Positions 1 to 9,234 of a DNA stretch of 64,000 bases are shown here, one piece after another. Origin of the DNA: Clostridium sp. BJN0013. Its GTDB lineage: Bacteria > Bacillota > Clostridia > Clostridiales > Clostridiaceae. How positions within the stretch are numbered: position 1 is the first letter of the stretch; each line of letters begins with the position of its first letter. Both the position numbers and the translations under genes were made by a program. Where the stretch lies: contig NZ_CP162495.1 of assembly GCF_040939125.1 (NCBI RefSeq), forward strand, positions 558,001 to 622,000, given 5' to 3'. The notes beneath the pieces were generated by a model. The model made no database searches. It saw only the letters and a list, made by a program, of their open reading frames with translations, and was not told the origin of the DNA.

Positions 1-642
1 AATAATAATATAATAGAAATCGTTAATTTTACAAAAAAATTCAAAAACAATGTCATTTTAAAGAATATTAACTTGAGTATAAAAAAAGGAAAATGTTATG
101 GATTTGTAGGCTTAAATGGATCAGGAAAGACTTTGATTTTCAAAGCTATTTGTGGATTTATTAAACCAACATCAGGACATATAATTGTTAGCGGAAAAAA
201 AATTGGGTCAGAAGTTGACTTTCCAGAAAATGTAGGAGTTTTGATTGAGCAACCAGGTTTTTTACCTAATTACAGTGCTTTTGAAAATTTGCAATTTTTA
301 GCTGGAATTACCAATAAAATAGGTAGAACAGAAATTGAAAATGCACTGCAATTTGTTGAATTATATCCATATGAAAGAAAAAAAGTGAAAAATTATTCTA
401 TGGGAATGAAACAACGTTTAGGAATTGCACAAGCTATTATGGAAGATCCTGAAATATTAATTCTTGATGAACCACTAAATGGATTAGATAAAGATGGAGT
501 AAAAATAATTAAAAATAAATTACTAGACCTTAAAAAGAAAGGAAAAACAATACTTTTAACGAGTCATATTTCACAAGATATTGAAGAATTAAGCGATTAT
601 ATTTATGAAATTTGTGATGGTAATTTGAAAGTATTACGTTAA
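1..642 (+). CDS. ABC transporter ATP-binding protein (5' end outside window)
   Basis: The reading frame is open from the first base, so the gene begins upstream and only its start is missing. Visible in order are Walker A (GLNGSGKT), the ABC signature (YSMGMKQR), Walker B with the D-loop (ILILDEPLNGLD) and the H-loop (TSHIS). The short nucleotide-binding domain with a 'SMGMKQR' signature resembles exporters of the bacitracin/lantibiotic-immunity (BcrA/LanF) type; this is family knowledge, not proof of substrate. It would energise a membrane permease, presumably encoded upstream outside the window. It ends 35 bp before the signal peptidase gene and may be co-transcribed with it. A peptide export or immunity role is inference. 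Confidence 0.85.
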   Translation, partial: NNNIIEIVNFTKKFKNNVILKNINLSIKKGKCYGFVGLNGSGKTLIFKAICGFIKPTSGHIIVSGKKIGSEVDFPENVGVLIEQPGFLPNYSAFENLQFLAGITNKIGRTEIENALQFVELYPYERKKVKNYSMGMKQRLGIAQAIMEDPEILILDEPLNGLDKDGVKIIKNKLLDLKKKGKTILLTSHISQDIEELSDYIYEICDGNLKVLR

Positions 643-677
643 CTAACAAAAGTGTATTTCATCTTAGGAGTGGTTTT

Positions 678-1223
678 ATGGAAAAAGAAAATAAACACAA
701 AAAAGAAGTGATTAATTGGATAAAGATTATTATAATTACTATTATAATATCATTGGTTGCTAAAAATTATGTATTTGAAAGAATACATATTAATGGATAT
801 TCAATGATGCCAACACTTAATAATAATGATAGTGTGTTGATTGAAAAACTTTCGTTATTAACTAATAATTTTAAAAGAGGTCAAATAATAATATTCGATT
901 CTGAAAATAAAAACCATGATGTATTAATAAAAAGAATTATAGGTGTTGAAGGTGATGAAATAGAACTTATTAAAGGAAAAGTATATTTAAATGGTAAAAT
1001 TCTAAAAGAACCTTACCTTGAAAAAAATATAATTACAGATGGTGGCACATTTTTAAATCAAAAAAAGAAAATAAAAATTGAAAAAGGATTTGTTTTTTTA
1101 CTTGGAGATAATAGAGTAAATAGTAAGGATAGTAGATATTTTGGACCTATTAATATAAAATCAATAAAAGGACATATTATATTAAAAATTTTTCCATTAG
1201 GCCAAATCAAGCTTTTGTTTTGA
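678..1223 (+). CDS. lepB: Type I signal peptidase (S26)
   Basis: A 181-residue membrane-anchored serine protease that would cut signal peptides from exported proteins at the outer face of the membrane. One N-terminal transmembrane helix lies at about residues 13-30. The catalytic Ser is at about 42 (GYSMMPTL), the general-base Lys at about 85 (VLIKRIIGVEGD), and the conserved GDNR box sits near residue 143, as in Gram-positive SipS-type enzymes. The ATG follows a TTAGGAGTGG ribosome binding site with about 8 nt spacing. It lies 35 bp downstream of an ABC ATPase of peptide-export type, so a dedicated role in processing an exported peptide is possible, but a general housekeeping role is equally consistent. 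Confidence 0.9.
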   Translation: MEKENKHKKEVINWIKIIIITIIISLVAKNYVFERIHINGYSMMPTLNNNDSVLIEKLSLLTNNFKRGQIIIFDSENKNHDVLIKRIIGVEGDEIELIKGKVYLNGKILKEPYLEKNIITDGGTFLNQKKKIKIEKGFVFLLGDNRVNSKDSRYFGPINIKSIKGHIILKIFPLGQIKLLF

Positions 1224-1309
1224 TTTATGTCAAAGATTAGACAGTGCCTTAATTTAAATTTCAAATAAATATACACTAACGAGAGATAAAGCATATTCCT
1301 TTTTAGTTT

Positions 1310-1575
1310 CTTGAGACTTTCATAAGATGATACTGTTGCAGATCTCCTACGTATAATATATTTTTGTAACCATGAGTTTCAAAAAAGCCTTCATTTCAGT
1401 TATTGCTGTTGGATTCCACTCACTATCTGAATGATTGCCAGAAAGAATTTGTGCCATAACTGGAAGACCATTTTTTGAACAGCAGTACCTATTTTAAATT
1501 GTTTTAAATCTGGACGATGGTCCTTGAATTGGTGTTCTTTATTATTTTCAGAATACTTTTTTTATACAAGTTTTA
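1310..1575 (-). pseudogene. Transposase relic, IS1634-like
   Basis: On the minus strand, broken frames read fragments such as KDHRPDLKQFKIGTAVQK, then after a shift NGLPVMAQILSGNHSDSEW, then AITEMKAFLK. The 'KDHRPDLKQF' and 'G.P....LSGN.SD' blocks are typical of IS1634/IS4-type DDE transposases. At least two frameshifts are needed to join them, both ends are missing and no terminal inverted repeats are seen. It is an old, dead insertion. It fills the gap between the signal peptidase gene and the decayed MFS pump. The family call is by motif recall. Confidence 0.55.
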
Positions 1576-1670
1576 ATTCCCATTTATATGGATATTAGGT
1601 GCCCGTAGGTCAGGGGAGCCTTCGAATAAAAATTTTTAATCAGAAGTTAAGAATAAAAAGGACTTAAATA

Positions 1671-2579
1671 CTAAGGCTTATACCTGTAAGATGGGGCTAT
1701 TTCTTTTAAGGTTTTTTCTTTAGTAGCATTATTTTTAAATATCTTAAATGAGTATATAGCTAAAAGTAATACTATAAATACGGTAGAAAATCTATACATA
1801 ACAGCATAACTTTCATGTTCTGCAACAAAACTTAAAAGAATAGCACCTAATGTGTAAGATAGATCCATGGAGGATAAAAAAGTTCCATATTCCACATAAT
1901 GTTATTACTAAGAGAAAACATAATAAAGAGGGTAGGGCAGCTTTTTTTCAAAGGATTCTACCGGTGAAAAAATTTTCCTTGAGTTAGATTTTGAAGCAAT
2001 TTTCTCAGGCGTTTTAACCTGAAAAAGAAATAGTACTCCAACAACTACTAGAGTTATTGATATAAAAGCAATATTTTTAAAACTGTATAAGTTCATTAGA
2101 ATTATTGCAACCATAGGGGATAAAGCCATAGATATTATCATGGAAAGAGAATAATGACCCATGCCTTCACCACGTTTTTCTTTAGGTATAATATCAGAAA
2201 AGATAGCAGCAGCACCGGTAGAAGCAAGTCCCCATCCTACTCCTTGAATAATACGGACAATTATTATGGCATCTACAGGAAGCCAAATATAAGATAGTGT
2301 AGTTATATTAAGAATTATTCACCCTATTACAAGTAAGGGCTTGATCTCAAGTTTATCCATTATACTGCTTGAAATTAACCTGATAAGCAGTGAAGTTATT
2401 GAAAAAGTGCTTACAACAAGACTTGCTTCAAAGTTACTTCCACCACAGAGTTTTGTGTATGCAGATAAAGTTGGTACAAGCATGTAAAATCCTAAATATA
2501 TAAATAGGTTTGAAAACAGCATTACTATGTAACTTTTAGTCCATGGTCCTTTAGGTATTGATTGAAGCTCTTCTTCCAA
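1671..2579 (-). pseudogene. MFS drug/sugar exporter, decayed
   Basis: Three minus-strand fragments together look like a major facilitator transporter. The N-terminal part (2319-2579) has two membrane spans. An in-frame TGA at 2319-2321 interrupts it, and the same frame then continues with VRIIQGVGWGLASTGAAA, a classic MFS helix 4 region, to about 1908. A C-terminal part (1671-1895, FLSSMDLSYTLGAILLSF, helix 10-11 type) follows in another frame. Roughly 80-100 residues of the middle are absent compared with a 400-residue family member. The nonsense codon, deletion and frame change mean it cannot make a working pump. It sits 12 bp downstream of an intact MarR gene that probably once controlled it. 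Confidence 0.8.
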
Positions 2580-2591
2580 GATGATTCTTCC

Positions 2592-3023
2592 TTAAATATA
2601 ATCTATATTTTTGTTAATCTGCAAAAGAACTTTGCGATATATTTTTAGTTCCTCGCAAGATATATCATGAAGTATATCCTTAAATATTTCCTCTAAAAAG
2701 GGAATAACTTTATTACATATGTTTAGACCATCTTCTGTTATGTGTATTACAAAGGATCGCCTGTCATTTTCAGAGGCATGTCTTTCAATAAAATTTTTTC
2801 TTCCCATTATATCAAGTATTCTGGTTAATGTAGATTGATCTTTATCTGAAATCTCTGCCAACAGTTTGTGGCTTATCCTATTCTTTTTAGATAAGTTCAC
2901 TAGTACCAGCCACTGTTCAGTAGTTAGATGAAATCTTTTTAATTGTTTATTGACATAATGTACTAATTTTTTGGAAGTTTTATTAGTCAACATTCCAATA
3001 TCTTCATCATAAGATTGAAACAT
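2592..3023 (-). CDS. MarR family transcriptional regulator
   Basis: A 143-residue winged-helix repressor. Helix-turn-helix text LLAEISDKDQSTLTRILDIM lies at about residues 57-76, followed by the wing with the family hallmark ERHASENDRRS. The N- and C-terminal helices form the dimer interface in this family. The ATG at 3023 is preceded by an AAGGAGA ribosome binding site. The next gene downstream is the decayed MFS transporter, so the ancestral role was most likely repression of that pump, relieved by a small ligand. The regulator itself looks intact, so it may regulate other targets or simply be next to decay. Confidence 0.9.
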   Translation of the reverse strand: MFQSYDEDIGMLTNKTSKKLVHYVNKQLKRFHLTTEQWLVLVNLSKKNRISHKLLAEISDKDQSTLTRILDIMGRKNFIERHASENDRRSFVIHITEDGLNICNKVIPFLEEIFKDILHDISCEELKIYRKVLLQINKNIDYI

Positions 3024-3146
3024 ATTATTTTCATCTCCTTAAAATAAATTTGTTATATTAATAGTTTGTACAACAATTAATTTATAAACAGATTTATACA
3101 CATTTTTCAATAAGTATTATATAAATTAAGGTTAATAACATATGTT

Positions 3147-3294
3147 TTATCCGAAGGCTACCATTGCTAACAGTCCCATCTTCTTCAAAGTGAGGGATAA
3201 GCACTGCTACGCCTTTGGATAAGTTCTTCTAAGGTTCAGATGGAGAAAGGTATTCCTTATAAGTAAACTCCATCTGAGCCTAAGAATCACTTGA
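3147..3294 (+). repeat. Structured dispersed repeat, copy A (most complete)
   Basis: About 150 bp with nested dyads. An outer stem pairs 3147-3158 (TTATCCGAAGGC) with 3211-3222 (GCCTTTGGATAA). An inner stem pairs TCCC at 3174-3177 with GGGA at 3194-3197. A separate 14-bp hairpin pairs 3232-3245 (AGGTTCAGATGGAG) with 3268-3281, nearly perfectly. The core GGATAAGCACTGCT recurs, with variation, at 18.3, 19.5, 44.1 and (minus strand) 62.2 kb. It sits upstream of the LytTR regulator. The architecture suggests ends of an IS200/IS605-type element or a structured RNA; that is inference. Confidence 0.7.
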
Positions 3295-3414
3295 TATAAT
3301 GAATAATTTATTGTTAAAAATGAATAAATTACATTATTATACAGAGGTTTTTATACTTTTTTGTAGAATAATTACTATAATGTATATTAATATGGATTTA
3401 TAGTGAGGTGGCTT

Positions 3415-4161
3415 ATGGTTAATATATTGGTATTGGAAGATAATCCAGTTCAAAGAAAAATTTTAGTTGAAACAATAAAACAAATAGACAAGCACTTTAT
3501 TATTTATGAAGGAGACAGCGAAAAAGAAGGCCTGGAAATTGCAAACAAAAAAGAAATATCATTATTTTATGTAGATATCAGTTTAAAAGGCTCTTCAGGA
3601 CTAGACTTTGCAAAAAAAGTAAGAACCATAAATGAATATAAGTTAACATGGATTGTGTTTATAACCACCTACGTAAAACATATGCTGGAGGCATTTAAAG
3701 AAATTCATTGTTATGACTATATTATAAAACCCTATAAAGAGGAAAAGGTAAGGGAAGTTACCTTAACTCTTCTGGAAAATAAGAAGCGGGAAGATACAAA
3801 GCTTATTGATAAAAAAAAGTATATGGTATTTAATGTAAAGGGAATTCTCCTTAAACTTTGTGTTGATGAGATTATTTTTATTGAAGTATATTTGAGAACT
3901 TTTATTATACACACTAAAACTGGAAAATATGAGGCAAAAAATACTTCCTTAAAGAAAATAAAAGAACAGATGAAGGATTTCAATTTTATTCAAGTGCATA
4001 AATCGTATATTGTCAACTTAAAATTAGTAAAATCCATTGATAGGACTACATGTCCATGGAACATACAATTTGAAAATTATAAAGAGTGTGTACCTATAGG
4101 AAATAAATTTAAAGATGATGTACTTAAGAAATTTAAAGATAATTTTAGAGGTGTGCTATGA
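3415..4161 (+). CDS. LytTR response regulator, AgrA-like
   Basis: A cytoplasmic DNA-binding response regulator of about 248 residues. The receiver domain occupies roughly residues 1-120: acidic LEDN near the N-terminus, the phospho-acceptor Asp in FYVDISLKGSSGLD, and K in IIKPYKEEK. A LytTR DNA-binding domain follows (about 140-245), with FIEVYLRTFIIHTKTGKYEA and FIQVHKSYIVNLKLV. The ATG at 3415 is chosen because GAGGTG lies just upstream; the earlier GTG at 3403 is poorly placed. Its stop overlaps the next gene's ATG (ATGA), so it is translationally coupled to the sensor kinase. The pair resembles AgrA/AgrC-type peptide quorum systems, but no signal-peptide gene is visible here. Confidence 0.9.
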   Translation: MVNILVLEDNPVQRKILVETIKQIDKHFIIYEGDSEKEGLEIANKKEISLFYVDISLKGSSGLDFAKKVRTINEYKLTWIVFITTYVKHMLEAFKEIHCYDYIIKPYKEEKVREVTLTLLENKKREDTKLIDKKKYMVFNVKGILLKLCVDEIIFIEVYLRTFIIHTKTGKYEAKNTSLKKIKEQMKDFNFIQVHKSYIVNLKLVKSIDRTTCPWNIQFENYKECVPIGNKFKDDVLKKFKDNFRGVL

Positions 4162-5426
4162 ATAACTATGAACTTTTTTTTAGTTCTTTTACAGAATTAA
4201 TCAGTATACTTATATTGTTCAATGCCTTCAATAAGAATTCTCAGAATAAGTTTATAAAAAGTTTTATTATTATTTTATTATCGAGTATAGTGGTAGTTAT
4301 AACCAATTCTTTTACTTCATGGATAGGAACACTCATCAATTTTGCTTTTCTAGTATTTATGCTTATGTTCTTCTATAAAAAAAATATGAGGGATCTGGTG
4401 ATAGAATATACATTTATAATAGTATTTGTCATGGTAATGGAATTAATTGTAGATAGAATTTTAATAGTATTTGTATTCGGAGAACTTAATAGTGAATTTC
4501 TCAATTATATTTTCACTAATACGATAATGATAATTTTATGTATTTTTGTTTATTTTTGGATTACAGATAAAATTATATTTAATATGTATAAAAGAATAGA
4601 TAAATTGTATTTTTTGTTAATAAACTTAATTATCTATGGCATTATAGCAAAGTTGATCTGGGAAAACAATAAATACATTATACTGAAAAATGTATTTGTT
4701 TTTATTATGATACCCATTGTGATGTGCGTTGTAAATTTAATATTCATTATTTATATTCAAAATATTGTAGAACATAAAAAATCTCTCGAAACCTATAATA
4801 AATACAATTCTATAATTTTAAATTTAATAGATGAAATAAAAAGTAGGCAGCATGATTTTAAAAATCATTTCACAACTATATATGGAATGGTATTAACTTA
4901 TGATGAAAAAGAGTTAAAGTATGAACTGAAAAATTATTTGGAATCCCTACAGAAATCTCTTTCAGACACTGAAGAATATATATATATGGGCAGCAAAGTT
5001 TTTGTTGCAATAATTTATGTAAAAGTTAGAGAAGCAAAACAAAAAAATATCAATTTTTCTTTTAACATTGAAGATAATACTATAAAATTTCCGTTAAGAG
5101 GATATGAACTGTCAGAAGTGTTAAATAATTTGATTGACAATGCCTTTAAAGCTGTAATGGATATGGAACCAGATAAAAAAAATGTATATTTAAAGATAGC
5201 GCAAAATGAGAAGAAAAAGTGTATAGAGGTAGGCAATACCAAACCTGAAATGTTTGAAAAAGTTATTACAGATATTTTTCATAAGGGTTTTACTACTAAA
5301 AAAGAGGATGGGCATGGATATGGACTGTACAATGTAAAAAAGATAGTACAGAGGTACAAAGGTAAGATTGAAGTTTTAATAGAAGATGAAAATGTAATTT
5401 TTAGGATAACGTTCTATTCCATATGA
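4158..5426 (+). CDS. GHKL sensor histidine kinase, AgrC-like
   Basis: A 422-residue membrane kinase. The first 200 or so residues carry about six hydrophobic spans with no large extracellular loop, as in AgrC-type peptide receptors. The cytoplasmic part has the H-box RQHDFKNHFTT, the N-box NNLIDNAFKAV, and the glycine-rich ATP-binding stretch KGFTTKKEDGHGYGLYNV, which ends the GHKL ATPase. The ATG overlaps the stop of the LytTR regulator by 4 bp. Together they form a complete two-component pair. The stimulus is unknown; a cyclic peptide is the usual ligand in the family, but no agrB/agrD-like genes flank it. Confidence 0.88.
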   Translation: MNNYELFFSSFTELISILILFNAFNKNSQNKFIKSFIIILLSSIVVVITNSFTSWIGTLINFAFLVFMLMFFYKKNMRDLVIEYTFIIVFVMVMELIVDRILIVFVFGELNSEFLNYIFTNTIMIILCIFVYFWITDKIIFNMYKRIDKLYFLLINLIIYGIIAKLIWENNKYIILKNVFVFIMIPIVMCVVNLIFIIYIQNIVEHKKSLETYNKYNSIILNLIDEIKSRQHDFKNHFTTIYGMVLTYDEKELKYELKNYLESLQKSLSDTEEYIYMGSKVFVAIIYVKVREAKQKNINFSFNIEDNTIKFPLRGYELSEVLNNLIDNAFKAVMDMEPDKKNVYLKIAQNEKKKCIEVGNTKPEMFEKVITDIFHKGFTTKKEDGHGYGLYNVKKIVQRYKGKIEVLIEDENVIFRITFYSI

Positions 5427-5483
5427 ATTTTTATTTAGGGATTATTTGAAATATTTACGATACTATAATTTATACAGAATGTA

Positions 5484-5586
5484 AATACAAAAAGCATGAA
5501 ATAGTGTTTTTTAAGCATGAAAAACTATTAATGTTCATTAATATATTTTTTATGCTTATTTATTTAGGTTTCATGCTTTTTGTATT
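5484..5586. repeat. Long inverted repeat element, copy 1
   Basis: Perfect 18-bp arms AATACAAAAAGCATGAAA (5484-5501) and its complement (5569-5586) flank a 67-bp centre that contains a second nested dyad (about 5511-5525 with 5545-5560). A second copy with the same outer arms lies at 11092-11194. It separates the histidine kinase from the amidase-like gene. It could act as a strong hairpin terminator in RNA, but the repeated sequence outside the stem also suggests a miniature mobile element. Confidence 0.7.
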
Positions 5587-5697
5587 GAATATAAAATATA
5601 TATCCATATAATCTTAAGTATGGCAATTGTATGTATGATTACAAGACTGTACATATAAATTTTCTAGGTTGCCAAGGTTTTTAAGGGGGAATAAAAA

Positions 5698-6831
5698 ATG
5701 TTAAGAAGAAGACTGTCAACACTTTTTTTATGTGCATCCTTGTTACTGTGTAATTTACCTTTTAGTTCATCAGCTTTTGCAAGTCCATCAAATGCAACCA
5801 CAATGGATATTCAGAACATTACTTTAACAGAAACTGATAAAGCAAGCATACAGCGTACTATTAACGACTTCTTTAATATTGAAAAAGAATCATTAGTAAA
5901 TGGAAATTTAATTGATAGCAATAAAATTACTCCTAATGAGAAACTGAGAAAATCATATAACGCAAAAAATGAATTTAATATTTTGTGGAACAAAAAATTA
6001 AATGAAAAAATAACATCATATAATTTCAATGTTAAATATGACTCTTTCGAATTAAAAGATAATAAATGCACAGTTGATTTAACAAGAGATAGAACTATGA
6101 CTAGTACTAACTTTCCTAATATTGCTCAACAATCAGCAGGTGAAAAATTTTCATTTGTATTAGAAAAAGAAGATAGCAATTGGTATATTGATAGCTATGC
6201 TAATTCAGAAGATGATGGATTTGATAAAGAGGAAGTATCCTTAAAGTCAAATAAATTAGAAGTAACTAATGAGAGATTAGCTAAATGGGAACAGAATCTA
6301 CAAAATATAGATGAATTAGTATCGGATTTTAAAAATATTACTTTAAATAAAGACAAAGATAAAGACAGCAGTAGTATGAAACCTGCTCAATATTCAGGTT
6401 ATAATGGTATAGCAGCTTCAGAATATGCTCAAACATGGGCAATGTCATATAATCCTTATTACCAGCATTTTGATGGAAATGGTGGAGATTGTACTAACTT
6501 TGCATCTCAAGCTATCCATGCAGGAGGATTACCTTATGGTCTTAGTTGGCAACCTTACACTAATGCATGGATACGGGTAATTACATTAAGGGATTATTTA
6601 GTTATTAACAACTATGGTACAGAATTTCCTTATGTACCTTTTGATTATATTGGACAACTAATTCAATTTTCTGATGCAAGTGGATGGGGCCATTCTGGTA
6701 TTTTGACTTATTATTCTTCAAATGGAGATTACTTATACTGTTGCCATAGTGATTTTAAAAAAAATTGGCCGTTAAGTAGCGTATTTCCAGGGAGATACTC
6801 CCAAATCAGGGTTTTTAGGATATATAGTTAA
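5698..6831 (+). CDS. Secreted amidase-like cysteine hydrolase (Amidase_6 domain)
   Basis: A 377-residue exported protein with a signal peptide at residues 1-28 (RRR start, hydrophobic core, SSAFA cleavage region). Residues about 40-215 form an uncharacterised region. The C-terminal domain from about 235 carries GGDCTNFASQ with the probable nucleophile Cys265, and GWGHSGILTYY with the probable His332. These match the Amidase_6 family of wall- or peptide-amidase-like proteins. A strong GGGGG-type ribosome binding site precedes the ATG. It stands alone between the first inverted-repeat element and a terminator. The substrate is not known; cell-wall peptides are a reasonable guess. Confidence 0.8.
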   Translation: MLRRRLSTLFLCASLLLCNLPFSSSAFASPSNATTMDIQNITLTETDKASIQRTINDFFNIEKESLVNGNLIDSNKITPNEKLRKSYNAKNEFNILWNKKLNEKITSYNFNVKYDSFELKDNKCTVDLTRDRTMTSTNFPNIAQQSAGEKFSFVLEKEDSNWYIDSYANSEDDGFDKEEVSLKSNKLEVTNERLAKWEQNLQNIDELVSDFKNITLNKDKDKDSSSMKPAQYSGYNGIAASEYAQTWAMSYNPYYQHFDGNGGDCTNFASQAIHAGGLPYGLSWQPYTNAWIRVITLRDYLVINNYGTEFPYVPFDYIGQLIQFSDASGWGHSGILTYYSSNGDYLYCCHSDFKKNWPLSSVFPGRYSQIRVFRIYS

Positions 6832-6936
6832 GCTTGAATATGTAATGATTTGTGTAAAAAGCAACAGTAAAGTAGCTGTAACTTTTATATGCCGCTATTA
6901 TTATGGTAATAGATAAGTTTGCCTATGAAGGTATAG

Positions 6937-6977
6937 AAAAACTATGCTAATAAACTAAGAAATTAGCATAGTTTTTT
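6937..6977. terminator. Intrinsic terminator, bidirectional
   Basis: A 15-bp stem pairs 6937-6951 with 6962-6976 (core ACTATGCTAAT), with A-runs on one side and T-runs on the other, so it can work in both directions. It lies between the convergent amidase-like and M56 genes. Confidence 0.8.
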
Positions 6978-7043
6978 GACTTTACTCCTAACTCATAATA
7001 ATAAATATGATGGTAATCGATTTATTAATTAAATAGAATAAAA

Positions 7044-8468
7044 TTAAGGCTGCCCCATATCATCTATAAGCCAGGGTGAATTTTTATCTTTTCTAATTAC
7101 ATAAAACCAGCATGTGTGATTTCCATTTTCTTCAGGAACAACTGAACCTTCTGTATATTTTACATCATATTTAGCTCTATATACTTTTACATTCTCTTTT
7201 TTGACCCCATTAATACTTCCTCTGCCATGGGATAAATAACCATTTTTGAAAAGAGGATCTGATTCTTCGTTTATACTAATAATTTTAAAGTATTCTATAT
7301 ATTTAAATACCCATATAGGATTAGGGCCAATGGCTTCTTTAGTTAATAATTTTTCCACATGTTGTTGATCTTTTTCACTATAATATTTAAAATAATTTTC
7401 TACTACTTGTTTTGGCTGTAATAATTCTCTATTACCAGTTACATTGTTTTTTTGACTTATGTTATTTTGGGCAAATATATTAACACTAATCAATGATACT
7501 GCAGTTAATGTCACAACTAAAAGTATAAGAATTATACCTTTTTTTCTCTTCTTAAAATTAAACATATTTTTAAGTCTCCCCTTTAATATATTCTTATTAT
7601 TAAACCCTGTAATTAAATTTTGCTTTACAGCATTATTTTTATTAAGTCTTAGTGAATTAACAAGAGCGGATGCATATAATTTTCTTTCTTCCATATCTGA
7701 CTTTTTAAGTACAGCTTCATCACAGGACAATTCACAGTCTTTGTTTATTTCTCTGCACATAACATAAACCATAGGATTAAACCAATGCATGGATGAAATT
7801 ATTAATACTAAAAGCTTATACATCATGTCATATTTTTTATAATGCATAAGTTCATGTTTTAAGATATATTTTAATTCTTGAGTATTATATAAAACTGAAG
7901 GAATTAATATACAGGAATTAAATATTCCAATACCCAGAGGTGTTGAGATTCCCCGGCAGAACTTGAGAGAAATTTTTCTTTTAATATTCATTTCAACTAA
8001 CAATTCTGAATATATATTTCTAATTTTACTGTCAGGTATATCATAAGTGAAGTGTTTGATTTTATTGTTGAAAATAATATAGGAAATAATATGATAAGCT
8101 AAAAATATTACTGACACAATGAGCCATATATAAAACAGTATTGTGAAGTAGTTTTCCATAGGGTAGCTGTCAGTTATCATATCAGGACTGTTTTTTATTT
8201 TCATACTTTCACTTAAAGAAATTCCACTTTCTATAATTGTCTTTACATTAGTTGGGGAGTGTTGAAAAGTATTGGATATCTTTTCTGGAATATAAATTGG
8301 AATTTTAAAAGGCATAATCATTTTAAGTATTACAGCCAGCCATATATAATAATTAAAGGCACTGGTATATCTTTTAAATAATGTTTTTCTTAAAATTAGA
8401 ATGAGTATAATTATTATGCTGCCTGTTAAAGAGGTTTTTAAAAGATTTTTCATGAATATCTCAATCAT
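7044..8468 (-). CDS. BlaR1/MecR1-like M56 sensor peptidase
   Basis: A 474-residue integral-membrane zinc metalloprotease that, in its family, senses an outside signal and inactivates the BlaI-type repressor. Transmembrane spans lie near residues 14-30, 40-60 and 108-140. The zinc motif HELMH is at 205-209, with the downstream DCELSCDEAV block. Another span follows near 310-330. The C-terminus (from about LLQPKQVVENYFKYY) is not a penicillin-binding domain but a small domain of NTF2-like/DUF4829 type, named from memory. It follows the BlaI gene by 4 bp in one operon. The absent transpeptidase domain means beta-lactam is probably not the signal. Confidence 0.88.
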   Translation of the reverse strand: MIEIFMKNLLKTSLTGSIIIILILILRKTLFKRYTSAFNYYIWLAVILKMIMPFKIPIYIPEKISNTFQHSPTNVKTIIESGISLSESMKIKNSPDMITDSYPMENYFTILFYIWLIVSVIFLAYHIISYIIFNNKIKHFTYDIPDSKIRNIYSELLVEMNIKRKISLKFCRGISTPLGIGIFNSCILIPSVLYNTQELKYILKHELMHYKKYDMMYKLLVLIISSMHWFNPMVYVMCREINKDCELSCDEAVLKKSDMEERKLYASALVNSLRLNKNNAVKQNLITGFNNKNILKGRLKNMFNFKKRKKGIILILLVVTLTAVSLISVNIFAQNNISQKNNVTGNRELLQPKQVVENYFKYYSEKDQQHVEKLLTKEAIGPNPIWVFKYIEYFKIISINEESDPLFKNGYLSHGRGSINGVKKENVKVYRAKYDVKYTEGSVVPEENGNHTCWFYVIRKDKNSPWLIDDMGQP

Positions 8469-8472
8469 ACTA

Positions 8473-8841
8473 TCACCTATTTCTAATCCATTTGTCTAAC
8501 TCATCTAAATCATCTTCTGTAATATCATTATTATCATGAAGTGTGGTAATAAAACTTTTTAATGAACTTCCATGGACTTTTTTAAAGAAGTCCCTTGTTT
8601 CCAATCCTAAATATTCATTTTCTGTTACAATGGGTGTATAATAAGTAATTTTTTTACCCTTTGCTGATGTTATGAAATTTTTCTTTGTGAGACGTGAAAG
8701 CAGTGTTAAAATAGTAGTATTTTTCCACCCTTTTTTTTCTTCCAGGGTTTTAATAATTTCTTTTGAAGATACAGGAATTTCACCACTCCAGATAACTTTC
8801 ATCACTTCTAGCTCTGATTCAGGAATTTTCATAATTGACAA
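8473..8841 (-). CDS. BlaI/MecI family repressor
   Basis: A 122-residue winged-helix repressor (Penicillinase_R family). N-terminal IPESELEVMKVIWSG and the HTH/wing segment GWKNTTILTLLSRLTKKNFI are typical. The acidic C-terminal helix is the dimerisation and cleavage region in relatives. The TTG at 8841 is preferred as start because AAGGAGG ends 9 nt before it; the ATG at 8832 would be 18 nt away. The downstream M56 gene begins 4 bp after its stop, giving the classic repressor-protease pair. A perfect palindrome just upstream is its likely operator, so the operon should be autoregulated. Confidence 0.92.
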   Translation of the reverse strand: MSIMKIPESELEVMKVIWSGEIPVSSKEIIKTLEEKKGWKNTTILTLLSRLTKKNFITSAKGKKITYYTPIVTENEYLGLETRDFFKKVHGSSLKSFITTLHDNNDITEDDLDELDKWIRNR

Positions 8842-8858
8842 TATAAAGCACCTCCTTA

Positions 8859-8888
8859 ATATATATTCTACATATGTAGAATATATAT
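8859..8888. promoter_or_regulatory. BlaI-type operator, perfect 30-bp palindrome
   Basis: Bases 8859-8888 form an uninterrupted palindrome centred on CTACATATGTAG. This contains the TACA-n2-TGTA core known for BlaI/MecI operators. It lies just upstream of the repressor's ribosome binding site, so bound repressor would block transcription of blaI-M56. Confidence 0.82.
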
Positions 8889-9234
8889 GTCAAGTGCTTT
8901 TAAATGAAATATTATTTTTGTTAAGTAATTTCAAGGTTCAGAAGAAGTTTGTTGGTGCTAGAATAAAAATAGTACAATAAATAATAGAAATCTGTTTTTA
9001 TAAGGAGGGCTAAAAAAAGAAAAATTAATAACATAAAATGGAATCAGGGAATTATCAAACCACATATTACAATACTTATCAAAAGAAGAGGCTGCAGCTT
9101 TTAGTTCATATCTTACTAGGCATATTAAACTTTCAGCGATTATATAATTAATTTAGATAATGCACCAAATGATATAGATATGAATGTTTCAATACCAATA
9201 AAACAAGAAAAAGCCAGGTGATGGATATTTATTG

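Noticed and set aside
1590-1670. A tRNA-like GGTGCCCGTAGGTCAGGGG stretch
   Set aside because: No cloverleaf can be formed; the acceptor and T-loop consensus are absent.
8980-9234. Possible gene between the BlaI operator and the truncated M56 tail
   Set aside because: Short fragments such as YNLDNAPNDIDMNV appear only with frame changes, no start or site is present, and no family is recognised.
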